Source of the DNA: Neoroseomonas eburnea
GTDB lineage: Bacteria; Pseudomonadota; Alphaproteobacteria; Acetobacterales; Acetobacteraceae
Direction of reading: 5' to 3'
Assembly (NCBI RefSeq): GCF_018129005.1
Contig: NZ_JAAEDL010000025.1
Coordinates: 1 to 64,000 of the forward strand
Length of the DNA: 64,000 nt
Below are positions 35,511-45,120 of the stretch, in pieces. Under the pieces are notes generated by a model. It was not told the origin of the DNA. It saw only the letters and a program-made list of their open reading frames with translations, and searched no databases. A program made the position numbers and the translations under genes. Position 1 is the stretch's first letter. Each line of letters starts with the position of its first letter.

Positions 35511-37307
35511 TTACGCGCTGAAGATGCTGACCCCTTCCTTGAAGGTCTGCACGACCTTCAGGCCCGCCAGCGCCGCCGGTTCGACATCCAGCGGATTGCC
35601 CGACAGCACCGCGAAGTCCGCCAGCTTCCCGACCTCGATCGAGCCTTTCCGGTCCTCCTCGAAATGCTGGTGCGCGGCCCAGATCGTCATCGCCTTCAGC
35701 GCCACGGGCACCGGCACGCAGTGCTGCGGGCCGAGGATGTCGCCCGAGCGCGTCCGCCGCGTCACGGTGGCCGAGAGCACCCGCATCGAATCCGGGTTGG
35801 CGACCGGCGCGTCGTGGTGGGAGGTGAAGCGCATCCCGCGCTGCATCGCCCAGCCGGTCGGCGAGATGTTCTCCGCGCGCTCCGGCCCCAGCACGGAATC
35901 GCGGTGCCAGTCGCCCCAGTAGAAGGTGTGCATCGGGAACAGCGAAGGCAGGATGTCGAGAGCGCGAAGCGCGTCCATCTGGTCCTCCCGCAGCACCTGT
36001 CCGTGGATCAGGACGGGGCGGCGATCGGCGCGGCCATGCTTGCGCGTCGCCTCGCGGATCGCGGCGATCCAGACATCGGAGGCCGCATCCCCGTTGCAGT
36101 GGCAGATGATCTGCCAGCCTTCGGCGAAGGCGCGGTCCACCGCGGCGAAGGCGTTCTCCGACGGGATGGCGGGAAAGCCGACATAGTCGCCGCGCTGGCC
36201 CGGCGGCGGCACGTAGTAGGGCCGCGTCAGCCAGGCGGTCTTGCCCTGCGGCGTGCCGTCGATGACGAGCTTGGCGCCGCCGATGCGGAAGCGGTTGCGG
36301 TATTCGCGCGAAAGTGCGGGCGCCCTGATCTGGTCCGTGGCGGCGACGATGTCCGCATAGACCAGCAGGTCGATCGGCAGCAGGTTGCGCTCCGCAGCTT
36401 CCGCGATCCGGCCGACCGTGTCGCCGAAGGCGCGGGCCTCCTGGCAGGTCGTGTAGCCGAAGCGCGCGTAGAATTCCGTCCCGGCGCGGATCATCGCGAG
36501 ATAGGCGTCGAGATCGAAGCGCTCCCCGAGCTTGCTGAGCAGGGAGAAGAAGGCGATCTCCTCGATCACGCCGTCGGGCTCGCGCGAGCCCGGGCGCCGG
36601 CGATAGACGCCGCCCACCGGGTCCGCCGTCGCCGCGGTGATGCCGGCGAGTTCCAGCGCCTTCGAGTTCACCACGCCGAGATGCCCCGACTGGTGGATGA
36701 TGAGGATCGGCGTGTCGGTCGAGACCTGATCGAGGTCATCGCGCGTCGGATGGCGCTGTTCGCGGAGCTGGCTGTCGTCGTAGCCGAAGCCGATGATGAG
36801 GCCGTAGCGCCGGATGGCAGGCTGGCTGCGCGCCATCCACTCGCGCAGCAGGCGCTGCAGCGCGGCGATGTCGTTGCCCTGCCCGTCGGGCGCCGGCAGC
36901 AGGTTGGCCGAGACGGCCTGCAGCCCCACGAACACCGCATGGCCATGTGCATCGAAGAAGCCCGGCAGCATGGTCCGGCCGGCGAGGTCGATGCTGCGCG
37001 TACCGGCGCCGCGGCGGGCATTCACCTCGTCCCGCGTGCCGACGGCGAGGATGCGTCCGCCACGCACGGCCACTGCTTCGGCGGTCGGGCGCGCATCGTC
37101 CATCGTCAGGATGGTGCCGCCGGAGAAGATGGCATCCGCGGCACCCGAAGGATCGCTCGGCCCCTGCGCCGCGGCGCAGTTGAAACGTGCGCCGAACCCC
37201 GTCGCCGCCGCACCGAGCGCGAGCCGCCCGCTGCCCGACAGGAAGGAGCGCCGGGAAACGCCCGCGCGTGCGAGCGCCTGCCCCAGCGGGCTGCAACCGA
37301 TGCACAT
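35511..37307 (-). CDS. Exported amidohydrolase (YtcJ-like)
   Basis: 598 residues. A twin-arginine-type signal lies at VSRRSFLSGSGRLALGAAATG (residues 17-37), so it is probably exported folded with its metals. The composite beta-sandwich plus TIM barrel of metal-dependent amidohydrolases is seen: ADAIFSGGTILTMDDARPTAEAVAV, LPGFFDAHGHAVFVGLQ (metal His-x-His), CHCNGDAASDVWI and HHDAPVANPDSMRVLSA near the C-terminus with the catalytic Asp. YtcJ/NfdA-type proteins hydrolyse N-substituted formamides or similar; the substrate is unknown here. Confidence 0.87.
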   Translation of the reverse strand: MCIGCSPLGQALARAGVSRRSFLSGSGRLALGAAATGFGARFNCAAAQGPSDPSGAADAIFSGGTILTMDDARPTAEAVAVRGGRILAVGTRDEVNARRGAGTRSIDLAGRTMLPGFFDAHGHAVFVGLQAVSANLLPAPDGQGNDIAALQRLLREWMARSQPAIRRYGLIIGFGYDDSQLREQRHPTRDDLDQVSTDTPILIIHQSGHLGVVNSKALELAGITAATADPVGGVYRRRPGSREPDGVIEEIAFFSLLSKLGERFDLDAYLAMIRAGTEFYARFGYTTCQEARAFGDTVGRIAEAAERNLLPIDLLVYADIVAATDQIRAPALSREYRNRFRIGGAKLVIDGTPQGKTAWLTRPYYVPPPGQRGDYVGFPAIPSENAFAAVDRAFAEGWQIICHCNGDAASDVWIAAIREATRKHGRADRRPVLIHGQVLREDQMDALRALDILPSLFPMHTFYWGDWHRDSVLGPERAENISPTGWAMQRGMRFTSHHDAPVANPDSMRVLSATVTRRTRSGDILGPQHCVPVPVALKAMTIWAAHQHFEEDRKGSIEVGKLADFAVLSGNPLDVEPAALAGLKVVQTFKEGVSIFSA

Positions 37308-37370
37308 GAAATGCTGTCCCCCTTGACCACTGGCATCGCCGCGGCGGGGAAGTCCGCGATTCGCTTGCGA

Positions 37371-38444
37371 CTAGCCCAGCAGGCGCCCGATGACCCGCGC
37401 CGTATAGTCTACGACCGGAATCACTCGTCCATAGTTAATCCGGGTCGGGCCGATCACACCGATGGCACCGACGATCTTCTCCTGCCCGTTGCGGAAGGGC
37501 GCGACCACCATCGACAGGCCGGCGCTGTCGAACAACCCGCTCTCCGCGCCGATGAAGATCTGCACGCCCTCCCCGCGCTGCGCGAGGTCGAGCAGGCGCA
37601 GCATCGTCTCCTGCTGCTCCAGCCGCTCGAACAGGCGCTTGATCTCGATGACGTGCGCCGCCTGGTCGATCGTCTCCAGCAGCCGCGCCTGGCCGCGCAC
37701 GATCAGCGACCCGCCCTGCCCACCCGTCCAGGTGCCGAGGCCCGCCTCGATCACCTGCTGCGTCAGCGCATCCAGCGCAGTGCGGTTGGTGGCGATCTCA
37801 CTCGCGATGACGCCGCGCGCTTCCTCGAGCGTGCGGCCGGTCAGCCGCGCATTCAGGTAGTTCGACGCCTGTTGCAGCGCGGAGAGCGGCAGCCCGGCCG
37901 GCACCTCGATGACGCGGTTCTCCACCTGCCCGTCATCGTGCACCAGCACCACCAGCGCGCGCCCCGGACCGAGCGCCACGAACTCGATATGCCGCAGCGC
38001 ACCCTCCGCGGTCGGCGCGACCACCAGCCCCGCGGCGCCGGCGAGGCCGGAGAGCATCTGCCCCGCCTCCCCCAGGGTTTCCTGCAGCGACCGGCCGGAG
38101 GCGGCGCAGCGCGCGGAGATGGCGTCGCGCTCCTCCTCACCCAGCGCGCCGAATTCCAGCAGGCCGTCGACGAACAGCCGCAGCCCGCGCTCGGTCGGCA
38201 GCCGCCCCGCGGAGGTGTGCGGCGCATAGAGCAGCCCCGCATCCTCAAGGTCCGCCATGGCATTGCGGATGGTCGCGGGGGACAGCCCGAGCGGCAGCCG
38301 GCGCGACAGCGTGCGCGATCCGACCGGCTCGCCGGTCTGGACATAGGTTTCCACCAGCTCGCGAAGGATCAGCGCGCTGCGGCTGTCGAGGCCCGCCAGG
38401 GTCGCCCCGGCCGGGCCGGGAGGGAGTTTGGGTGTCGGTCCCAT
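37371..38444 (-). CDS. hrcA: Heat-inducible transcription repressor HrcA
   Basis: Represses groE/dnaK operons at CIRCE operators. 357 residues from the ATG at 38444; an in-frame TTG at 38465 adds seven residues. The N-terminal winged helix shows ILRELVETYVQTGEPVGSRTLSR and LSPATIRNAMADLEDAGLLYAPHTSAGRLPTERG, diagnostic for HrcA. The GAF-like dimerisation domain follows. It diverges from rph, a conserved alphaproteobacterial arrangement. No CIRCE palindrome is visible in the intergenic region, so it is not autoregulated by that site here. Confidence 0.96.
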   Translation of the reverse strand: MGPTPKLPPGPAGATLAGLDSRSALILRELVETYVQTGEPVGSRTLSRRLPLGLSPATIRNAMADLEDAGLLYAPHTSAGRLPTERGLRLFVDGLLEFGALGEEERDAISARCAASGRSLQETLGEAGQMLSGLAGAAGLVVAPTAEGALRHIEFVALGPGRALVVLVHDDGQVENRVIEVPAGLPLSALQQASNYLNARLTGRTLEEARGVIASEIATNRTALDALTQQVIEAGLGTWTGGQGGSLIVRGQARLLETIDQAAHVIEIKRLFERLEQQETMLRLLDLAQRGEGVQIFIGAESGLFDSAGLSMVVAPFRNGQEKIVGAIGVIGPTRINYGRVIPVVDYTARVIGRLLG

Positions 38445-38570
38445 CTCTCGGCTTGTCTCGGGCAATTCAAAAGGTAGGGAGCGGCATCACGCCGGTCAAC
38501 GCCCGGGGGCTGGACGCGAGCCGGCCGGATCGCCATTTTCCGCCGCTTGCACCCCCGAGGAACCCTGCCC

Positions 38571-39287
38571 ATGCGCCCTTCCGGCCGCGAACCCGGCGCG
38601 CTGCGCGCCGTCAGCCTGACCCCCGGCGCCGCCCGCCATGCCGAAGGATCCTGCCTCATCCGCATGGGCGTGACCGAGGTGCTCTGCACCGCCAGCGTCG
38701 AAGGCAAGGTGCCGCCCTTCCTGCGCGGCCAGGGGCAAGGCTGGGTAACAGCCGAATACGGCATGCTGCCGCGCGCCACCCACACCCGCGGCGACCGTGA
38801 GGCCGCCCGCGGCAAGCAGTCCGGCCGCACGCAGGAGATCCAGCGCCTGATCGGCCGCTCGCTCCGCGCCGTCACCGACATGAAGGCGATGGGCGAGATG
38901 TCCGTCACCATCGACTGCGACGTGCTGACCGCCGATGGCGGCACGCGCTGCGCCTCCATCACCGGCGCCTGGGTGGCCCTGCACCTCGCCTTCGAGCATT
39001 GCCGGCGAATGAACATCCTCACCCGCAACCCGCTGCGCGACCAGGTCGCCGCCGTCTCCTGCGGGGTGTTCCAGGGCACGCCGGTGCTCGACCTCGATTA
39101 TGCCGAGGACAGCAAGGCCGATGCCGACGCGAATTTCGTGCTGACCGGCGCCGGCGGCATCGTGGAGGTGCAGGGCACCGCCGAAGGAGCACCCTTCACC
39201 GATGCTGAGCTGCTGGCGCTGCTCGGCCTGGCGCGGTCCGGCACGGCCGAGCTGTTCGCGAGGCAGCGGGAGGCGGTGGGGCTGTGA
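38571..39287 (+). CDS. rph: Ribonuclease PH
   Basis: Phosphorolytic 3'-5' exoribonuclease for tRNA 3'-end maturation; 238 residues. It starts [19 protein letters not shown]; the R-x3-R-E-P-type start is usual for the family. Phosphate-binding and active-site motifs: [31 protein letters not shown] and [19 protein letters not shown], with catalytic Asp residues in [14 protein letters not shown]. The ATG at 38571 follows CGAGGAACC. First of two genes in the rph-rdgB set. Confidence 0.97.
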   Translation: MRPSGREPGALRAVSLTPGAARHAEGSCLIRMGVTEVLCTASVEGKVPPFLRGQGQGWVTAEYGMLPRATHTRGDREAARGKQSGRTQEIQRLIGRSLRAVTDMKAMGEMSVTIDCDVLTADGGTRCASITGAWVALHLAFEHCRRMNILTRNPLRDQVAAVSCGVFQGTPVLDLDYAEDSKADADANFVLTGAGGIVEVQGTAEGAPFTDAELLALLGLARSGTAELFARQREAVGL

Positions 39288-39297
39288 CACGCGCCGA

Positions 39298-39421
39298 AGA
39301 AGCGCGGGGGAGGGAACTCCCCCGCCCCCCCTCCTTTTTCCGTCTTTTGGGGACTGACAGCGGCGGGCAGCGCCAGGTGGCTGGGGAGTCCGGAGGAGGT
39401 TCTCCTCCCCCGGCCTTCGCG
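39298..39421. repeat. Repeat family B copy between rph and rdgB
   Basis: GGGGGAGGGAACTCCCCC hairpin, CCTTTTTCC, GGGGACTGACAGCGGCGGGCAGCGCC centre (degenerate), and GGAGGAGGTTCTCCTCCCCC hairpin. It separates two cotranscribed-orientation genes and ends two bases before the rdgB ATG, so it must be transcribed in front of rdgB and would place a hairpin over its ribosome site. Confidence 0.8.
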
Positions 39422-39423
39422 CC

Positions 39424-40038
39424 ATGAACCATCGTCGCCTCGCGCGTGGCGAGCGCATCGTCATCGCCACCCACAACAAGGGCAAGCTGCGGGAGGTGGC
39501 GGCGCTGCTCGCGCCCCACGGCATCGAGACGGTGAGCGCGGGCGAATTGAACCTGCCCGAGCCGGAGGAAACCGAGGAGAGCTTCCTCGGCAATGCCCGC
39601 ATCAAGGCCATGGCCGCGGCGCGCGCCGCCGGCCTGCCGGCGTTGGCGGATGATTCCGGCTTCTCCGTCGCCGCGCTGGCCGGCGCGCCGGGCGTGCGCA
39701 CCGCGGATTGGGCGATGCAGCCGGACGGCTCGCGCGACTACGCCGACGCCATGCGCAAGGTGATGGAAGCCGCGCAGGAATTCGAGGACCGCACGGCGTG
39801 GTTCTCCTGCGCGCTGGTGCTCGCCTGGCCGGACGGGCATGTCGAAGGCTTCGAAGGGCGCGCCATGGGCCATTGGGTCTGGCCGCCGCGCGGACAGCAC
39901 GGCTTCGGCTACGATCCGATGTTCGTGCCGAACGGGCGGGACGAGACCTTCGGGGAGATGGATCCGGCGGAGAAGCACCGCATCAGCCACCGGGCGGCAG
40001 CCTTCGCGCTGCTGTCGGCGGCGTGTCTGCCAAGGTGA
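39424..40038 (+). CDS. rdgB: dITP/XTP pyrophosphatase RdgB (Ham1)
   Basis: Hydrolyses non-canonical purine nucleoside triphosphates to keep them out of DNA. 204 residues. Motifs: [13 protein letters not shown] (residues 13-25, the T/SxNxxK nucleotide site), [12 protein letters not shown] (catalytic Asp), and [20 protein letters not shown] near the C-terminus. The start ATG lies right after a family B repeat and lacks a clear ribosome site outside it. A family A repeat follows its stop by about five bases. Confidence 0.96.
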   Translation: MNHRRLARGERIVIATHNKGKLREVAALLAPHGIETVSAGELNLPEPEETEESFLGNARIKAMAAARAAGLPALADDSGFSVAALAGAPGVRTADWAMQPDGSRDYADAMRKVMEAAQEFEDRTAWFSCALVLAWPDGHVEGFEGRAMGHWVWPPRGQHGFGYDPMFVPNGRDETFGEMDPAEKHRISHRAAAFALLSAACLPR

Positions 40039-40042
40039 AGCG

Positions 40043-40266
40043 CGCCGGAGAGGGGCTTTGCCCCCCTCCGGACCTCCCCCCACCAAAGGCCGAAAGGCCT
40101 TTGGAAACCATGAGATTCACCAGGAATGTCGGGGAGGGGCGTCACCGGCGCATCCCGCGTCAAAGGTGCGCCATGCCCCTCCCCGGCATCCCGGACCATG
40201 TCCCGGTGTCCAGAGGCCTTTCGGCCTCTGGCGGGTGGGGTCTGGGGAGGGCAGCGCCCTCCCCGC
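40043..40266 (+). repeat. Repeat family A, full-length copy
   Basis: Nearly identical to 6463-6702: about 65 identical bases at the left end, then a variable centre, then the AGAGGCC-TTTC-GGCCTCT and GGGAGGGC/GCCCTCCCC hairpins. It starts right after the rdgB stop and ends about 50 bases before rpe. Confidence 0.85.
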
Positions 40267-40315
40267 TCGCGTCACCCGGTTGTCCCTGCCGAACGCTAGC
40301 GGCTACAACCGATTC

Positions 40316-40975
40316 GTGGCCCCACCGCTGATCGCCCCTTCACTGCTCGCCGCCGACTTCGCCCGCCTGGGGGAGGAGGTGGAGACCGTCGCCGCCGCCG
40401 GCGCCGACTGGCTGCACCTCGACATCATGGATGGGCACTTCGTGCCCAACATCTCCTTCGGTCCCGTCGTGGTGAAGGCGTTGCGCAAGCGCGCCGCCAT
40501 TCCCTTCGACGTGCACCTGATGATCGCCCCCGCCGACCCCTACCTGGCGGCCTTCGCCGAGGCCGGGGCGGACTGGATCTCCCTGCACCCGGAAGCCGGC
40601 CCGCACCTGCACCGCTCGCTGCAGACCATTCGCGCCCTGGGGAAGAAGGCCGGCGTGGTGCTCAACCCGGCGACGCCGGTCGAGAGCGTCGCGCATGTCC
40701 TGGACCTCACGGATCTCATTCTTGTGATGTCGGTGAACCCGGGTTTCGGCGGGCAGTCCTTCCTGGACAGCCAATTGCCCAAGATCGCCGCGCTGCGCCG
40801 GATGATCGATGCTTCCGGCCGCGACATCCGGCTGCAGGTCGATGGCGGCGTCACCGCCGCGACGGCGCCGCGCTGCATCGCGGCCGGGGCCGACGTGCTG
40901 GTGGCCGGCACGGCGGTGTTCGGCCAGAAGGACTACGCCGCGGCCATCGCCGCCATCCGCGGGGCGCCGGCATGA
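40316..40975 (+). CDS. rpe: Ribulose-phosphate 3-epimerase
   Basis: Interconverts ribulose 5-phosphate and xylulose 5-phosphate. 219 residues from a GTG ([21 protein letters not shown]); the protein clearly begins there and no ATG fits. TIM-barrel motifs: [19 protein letters not shown] (metal Asp/His), [21 protein letters not shown] and [12 protein letters not shown]. Its TGA overlaps the next ATG (ATGA), coupling it to the heparinase-family gene. Confidence 0.95.
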   Translation: MAPPLIAPSLLAADFARLGEEVETVAAAGADWLHLDIMDGHFVPNISFGPVVVKALRKRAAIPFDVHLMIAPADPYLAAFAEAGADWISLHPEAGPHLHRSLQTIRALGKKAGVVLNPATPVESVAHVLDLTDLILVMSVNPGFGGQSFLDSQLPKIAALRRMIDASGRDIRLQVDGGVTAATAPRCIAAGADVLVAGTAVFGQKDYAAAIAAIRGAPA

Positions 40976-42630
40976 TCGGCATCCTGCGCGGCGCCCGGCA
41001 GAAGCTGGCGCGGCTGCGCCCGGTTCGCGTGCCTGAGGCGCCGGCCCGCGCCTTCCGCGACCTCTGGCCCGGCGATGCCGCCCGCGGCGCCCGCCTGCTG
41101 CGCGGCGAATTCGAGACGCTCGGCACGGCGCGCCTGCTCCGCCCCGGCATGGACGGCGCGGAGGGCTGGGACACCGCCTCCGGCACGCCGGCCTGGCGCG
41201 CCGCCGCCCATGGCTTCACCTGGATGCGGGACCTGCGCGCGCTCGGCACTGATGCGGCAAGGCTGCATGCCCGCGCGCTGACCGCCGACTGGCTCGCGCG
41301 CGGCGCCGAGGAATCCGTCGCCGACGCGCCGGAGGTCGCGGGCAGCCGCCTGTCCGCCTGGCTCGGCCACTGGGACTTCTTCGCCGCCACCGCCGAGGAT
41401 TCCTTCCGCCGCGCGGTGATGACGCGGCTCGCGCAGGATGCCCGCGACCTTTCCGCCGCCCTGCCCGCCGAGGCCGAGCACCGCGGCGCGCTCGCCGCGC
41501 TCAAGGGCGCCATGGCGGCGGCGATCGCGCTGGAGGAGGACGCCTACCTCCAGCGCGCCGCCCGCTTCCTGCCCGCCGAGATCGAACGCCAGTTCCACCC
41601 CGATGGCGGGCATGTGGAACGCTCGCCCTCGATGCAGCTCCTGGCGCTGCAGGACCTCATCGAGATCCGCAACCTGCTCCATGGCGCGGGCATGGAACCG
41701 CCGCCGCACTTGGCCGCCGCGCTCGACCGCGCGGCGCCGGCGCTGCGGCTGTTCCGGCACGGGGATGGCGGCCTCGCGCTGTTCAACGGCACGCGGGACG
41801 AATCCTCGGCGCTGCTCGACCTGGTGCTGACGCAGGGCCAGGCGCGCGGGCGGGCGCCGCTCGACCTGCCGGAGACCGGCTTCCAGCGGCTGCAGGCCGG
41901 GCGCACGCTGGTCATCGTCGATACCGGCGCGCCGCCGGCCGGGCGTGCCGATGCGGGGGATGGCGGCCTGCCCGCCGGTGCCGACCGCTACGCCCATGCC
42001 GGCACGCTCGCCTTCGAGATGTCGGTCGGGCGCGACCGGCTGATCGTGAACTGCGGCGCCGCACCGGCCGCCGAGGATTCCTGGCGCGACGCGCTGCGCT
42101 CCACCGCCGCGCATTCCACGCTGGTGCTGTCCGACACCAATTCGAGCGAGCTGCGGCCCGAGGGCCTCGGCCGCCGCCCCGGACAGGTCGAGACCGCCCG
42201 CCACGAGGCCGCCGGCGCGCAATGGCTGGAAGCGAGCCACGACGGCTGGCGCCGGAGCTTCGGCGCGGTGCATCGGCGCCGGCTCTACATGGCGGAATCC
42301 GGCGACGACCTGCGCGGCGAGGACATGGTCGAGGTGGCCGGCGACGCCGCCCTGCCGCCCTTCCTGCTGCGCTTCCACCTGCACCCGGGGGTCGTCGCCT
42401 CCCTGTTGCAGGACGAGAGCGCGGCGCTGCTGCGCCTCCCCTCGGGCATCGGCTGGAAGATCCGCGCCAAGGGGGCGCGGGTCGCGCTGGAGGAGAGCGT
42501 GTACCTCGGGCTCGAGCCGCGGCGTTCCAACCAGGTGGTGCTGGTGGCGGAAGAAGGCGAAACCTCGGTGCAGTGGGCGATCACGCGCGTGTCGATGCCG
42601 ACGCCCGGGGTGGCAGCGCCAGAGGAATGA
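40972..42630 (+). CDS. Heparinase II/III family protein
   Basis: 552 residues, start ATG overlapping the rpe stop by 4 bp. N-terminal alpha/alpha toroid (about 30-330; [45 protein letters not shown]), then a heparinase II/III-type beta-sandwich (about 340-540; [24 protein letters not shown], with [19 protein letters not shown]). There is no signal peptide, so despite the name it is not an obvious secreted polysaccharide lyase; this cytoplasmic-type version occurs beside rsmB or purH in many alphaproteobacteria and its substrate is unknown. Confidence 0.9.
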   Translation: MIGILRGARQKLARLRPVRVPEAPARAFRDLWPGDAARGARLLRGEFETLGTARLLRPGMDGAEGWDTASGTPAWRAAAHGFTWMRDLRALGTDAARLHARALTADWLARGAEESVADAPEVAGSRLSAWLGHWDFFAATAEDSFRRAVMTRLAQDARDLSAALPAEAEHRGALAALKGAMAAAIALEEDAYLQRAARFLPAEIERQFHPDGGHVERSPSMQLLALQDLIEIRNLLHGAGMEPPPHLAAALDRAAPALRLFRHGDGGLALFNGTRDESSALLDLVLTQGQARGRAPLDLPETGFQRLQAGRTLVIVDTGAPPAGRADAGDGGLPAGADRYAHAGTLAFEMSVGRDRLIVNCGAAPAAEDSWRDALRSTAAHSTLVLSDTNSSELRPEGLGRRPGQVETARHEAAGAQWLEASHDGWRRSFGAVHRRRLYMAESGDDLRGEDMVEVAGDAALPPFLLRFHLHPGVVASLLQDESAALLRLPSGIGWKIRAKGARVALEESVYLGLEPRRSNQVVLVAEEGETSVQWAITRVSMPTPGVAAPEE

Positions 42631-42635
42631 AGCTG

Positions 42636-42845
42636 CGGCGGAGAGGGGCGCCGCCCCTCTCCGAACCTCTCCCCGCCAAGGGCTCGAGGCCCTTGGGACC
42701 CCTTGCATGGGCGCCCGGGCAAGGTGCGCCACCGATGCCGGGCATGCGCATCCCTTCCCCCCGACCGCCCCCCAAACTCCTGGTGTCCAGAGGCCTTTCG
42801 GCCTCTGGCGGGAGGGTCCGGGAGGGCAGCGCCCTCCCGGCACCG
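42636..42845. repeat. Repeat family A, diverged copy
   Basis: GGAGAGGGGCGCCGCCCCTCTCC hairpin, CCAAGGGCTCGAGGCCCTTGG hairpin, variable centre, AGAGGCC-TTTC-GGCCTCT and GGGAGGGCAGCGCCCTCCC hairpins. The stems differ from other copies by paired (compensating) changes, which preserve folding. It follows the heparinase-family stop by five bases. Confidence 0.8.
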
Positions 42846-42900
42846 CGTTGACGCCCGGCCTCGCCCGCCCGACCATCCGCCGCGCAACGGGAAAGATCGC

Positions 42901-44046
42901 GTGTCGTCCAATACCAGCGTGGCCAGGATCGGCGCCGCCGTCTTCGCGATCGGTTTCTCCACCACTCTCGCCATGCCGCTGTTCACCTCCTACGCCGCGC
43001 GCGATGGCGGCGGCGCGGGCGGCTTGTCGGCCGCCTTCGTCGCCTATGCCGCGACGCTGATCGTCACGGCGCCGCTGCTGGGCGGCCTGTCCGATCGCAT
43101 CGGGCGGAAGCCCTGCGTTCTGGCCGGCCTGGTGCTGGCGGGGTTGTCCACGCTCTCGCTCATGCTGGCGCCCGGGCTGGCGGCGCTCGCGGTCGCCCGC
43201 GTGCTCCAGGGGCTGGGGATCGGGCTGGTCGCCGGCGGCGCGACGGCCTGGGCGGCGGAACTCGCGACCGGGCCGGACGCCGCCCGGCGAGCGGCGCGCG
43301 TCATGGCCTTCGGTACGGCCGGGTCCTATGGCGCGGGCGCGCTGTCGACGCTGGCGGCGCTGTGGCTGCTGGGGGATGGCGAACCGCCGGTGACCTTCTG
43401 GCTGCACATCGCCGCGGTCGCGCTGCTGGTGCCGGTGGTGGCGCGGCTGCCGGACCGGCGGCCGGTCGCGCGCGTCGCCTGGCTGCGCCTGCCGGCCTTC
43501 CCGCGCGGCACGGTGGCGAGTTCCTTCGGCATGTTCGCCGCCTGGGGCGTGACCGGGGTGACGATCACCTCGGTGCCGAGCGCCCTCGCCGCGGCGGGGC
43601 ATCCGCGGCTGGGACCGCTGGCGGTGTGCTTCATGATCCTCGTGGGCACGGCGGTACAGCAGGCGATCGGCCACCTGCCCGCGCGGCGCCTGTCGCTGGT
43701 GGGCCTGCCGGTGCTGGGGGCGGGGGCGGGGCTGGTGATCCTCGGCACGCTGGGAGCGTCGCTGCCGCTGCTGCTGGCGGGCGGCGCGCTGGTCGGCAGC
43801 GCGGCCTACGGCTTCCTGTTCGTCGGCGCCCTGGCGGCGGCGAGCGAGGCGGCGGACGGCGGTGACCGCGCGCGGGCGGCGGCGGGGGTGTTCCTGGTCT
43901 CCCATGCCGGGTTCTGCGTGCCGCCGCTGCTGACCGGCCTGGCCGTCGATGCCTTCGGCGCGGCGGCAGCGCTGGCGGGGTTCTGGGCGGGGCTGACGGC
44001 ACTGTGCGCGGGGCTCGCGGCCGTGCTGTTGCGGCGGCGCGGCTAG
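42901..44046 (+). CDS. MFS transporter
   Basis: 381-residue, roughly 12-helix major facilitator permease. It opens from a GTG (VSSNTSVARIGAAVFAIGFSTTLAMPLF). The helix 2-3 signature GGLSDRIGRKPCV is intact, and VARVLQGLGIGLVAGGATAW is the helix 4 motif. It is short in the central loop. The substrate is unknown; it resembles drug/metabolite efflux members. The start is weakly supported (AAAGATCGC upstream), so the N-terminus may be slightly different. It is followed by the exonuclease gene after 19 bp. Confidence 0.85.
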   Translation: MSSNTSVARIGAAVFAIGFSTTLAMPLFTSYAARDGGGAGGLSAAFVAYAATLIVTAPLLGGLSDRIGRKPCVLAGLVLAGLSTLSLMLAPGLAALAVARVLQGLGIGLVAGGATAWAAELATGPDAARRAARVMAFGTAGSYGAGALSTLAALWLLGDGEPPVTFWLHIAAVALLVPVVARLPDRRPVARVAWLRLPAFPRGTVASSFGMFAAWGVTGVTITSVPSALAAAGHPRLGPLAVCFMILVGTAVQQAIGHLPARRLSLVGLPVLGAGAGLVILGTLGASLPLLLAGGALVGSAAYGFLFVGALAAASEAADGGDRARAAAGVFLVSHAGFCVPPLLTGLAVDAFGAAAALAGFWAGLTALCAGLAAVLLRRRG

Positions 44047-44065
44047 CACGGGCAGCATCGCGCGC

Positions 44066-44872
44066 ATGGAACGCGTCGTGGTCTTCGACATCGAGACGGT
44101 GCCCGACCTCACGGCCGGCCGCGCCCTGCTGGGCGAGGCGGCGGAAGGGCTGGACGATGCCGCGCTGCGGACGCGGCTCGGCGCGCGCTATGCGCGGGAG
44201 GGGCAGGACCCGGCGACGGCCTTCCTCAAGCCGCCGCTGCATGCGGTGGCCTGCCTCGCCCTGCTGGTTGCCGACCGGGATGGCGGCGATGAACCCTGGC
44301 GGCCGCGGCGCATGGCGTCCCGCCATGTCGGCGACACGCCGGAGGCGGAGATCCTGGCGCTGTTCGAGCGCACCCTGGCGCAGCGCCCGGCGCCGGTGCT
44401 GGCGGGCTTCAACACCGGCGGCTTCGACCTGCCGGTGCTGCGCTACCGCGCCATCGCGACCGGGGTGGCGATGCCCTCGCTGAACGGCGGCAACGGGCGG
44501 GATTACGGCTATCGCTACGGCCGCGACCACATCGACCTCGCGGACCGGCTCTCGGGGTTCCGCGCCTCGCCGATGCCATCGCTGACCGAAGCCTGCGCGC
44601 TGATCGGCCTGACCGCCAAGGCGGGCATGCACGGCTCGGAGGTGGAGCCGGCGATGGCCGAGGGGCGCGGCGCCGAGGTCGCGACCTATTGCGAGACGGA
44701 TGTCGCCGCGACCTGGCTGCTGCTGCTGCGCTACTGGCAGGCGACGGGCGCGCTGGGGGCGGATGCGGCGCGGGGTTCCTTCAAGGCCTTCGCCGAGTTC
44801 CTCGAGGAACACCGCGCCGAGCCGGATTTCGCCGAACATGCGGAGGTGGCGGCGCGGCTGGCCGCCAGCTGA
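44066..44872 (+). CDS. PolB-like 3'-5' exonuclease
   Basis: 268-residue DEDD-type exonuclease of the predicted PolB-like family. Exo I VVFDIETVPDL (D8, E10), Exo II region LAGFNTGGFDLPVLRYRAI (Asn/Asp), and Exo III YCETDVAATWLLLLRY (final Asp). YGRDHIDLADRLSG is characteristic of this family's central part. It probably degrades single-stranded DNA or RNA ends in repair, but the substrate is not established. No other repair gene is adjacent. Confidence 0.86.
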   Translation: MERVVVFDIETVPDLTAGRALLGEAAEGLDDAALRTRLGARYAREGQDPATAFLKPPLHAVACLALLVADRDGGDEPWRPRRMASRHVGDTPEAEILALFERTLAQRPAPVLAGFNTGGFDLPVLRYRAIATGVAMPSLNGGNGRDYGYRYGRDHIDLADRLSGFRASPMPSLTEACALIGLTAKAGMHGSEVEPAMAEGRGAEVATYCETDVAATWLLLLRYWQATGALGADAARGSFKAFAEFLEEHRAEPDFAEHAEVAARLAAS

Positions 44873-45054
44873 CCCGGGTTTCGGCTGCCTGGGGTCCCGC
44901 CTTGGGCGACGGGCGCGTGGCGCGCGGCTTTCCGGCATCATCGATGCGGCGGGGCGCGCAGGGCCGCCGAAGGCGACGTGCCGGCGGAATGCGCGCATTG
45001 AGGGGGCGTCGCCCCCTCAAGCTCCCCCACCAGGGAACACGGTTCCCTGGACCC

Positions 45055-45120
45055 GCGGAGACCTGGGTGGCCGGGTGGGGGTGCGGGCCGGTGCCCGACT
45101 CTTCAAACGGTCTCTCACCG
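45055..45120. repeat. Repeat family C, half element
   Basis: GGTGGCCGGGTGGGGGTGCGGGCCGGTGCCCGACTCTTCAAACGGTCTCTCA matches the right half of the 18600 copy. The left half is not evident; the remainder of 44873-45054 holds GC-rich sequence with a GGGGGCG/CGCCCCC palindrome and no gene. Confidence 0.7.

Noticed and set aside
37639-37652. FNR-like sequence TTGATCTCGATGAC inside hrcA
   Set aside because: Only one half-site matches fully and it lies mid-gene, so it is probably chance.
35373-38477. 1034-codon plus-strand frame opposite the amidohydrolase and hrcA
   Set aside because: Composition typical of antisense to high-GC genes; no domain; sense genes have motifs and ribosome sites.
40972-42630. 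Secreted heparin lyase
   Set aside because: No signal peptide, and coupling to rpe suggests a cytoplasmic housekeeping-linked protein; only family membership is claimed.
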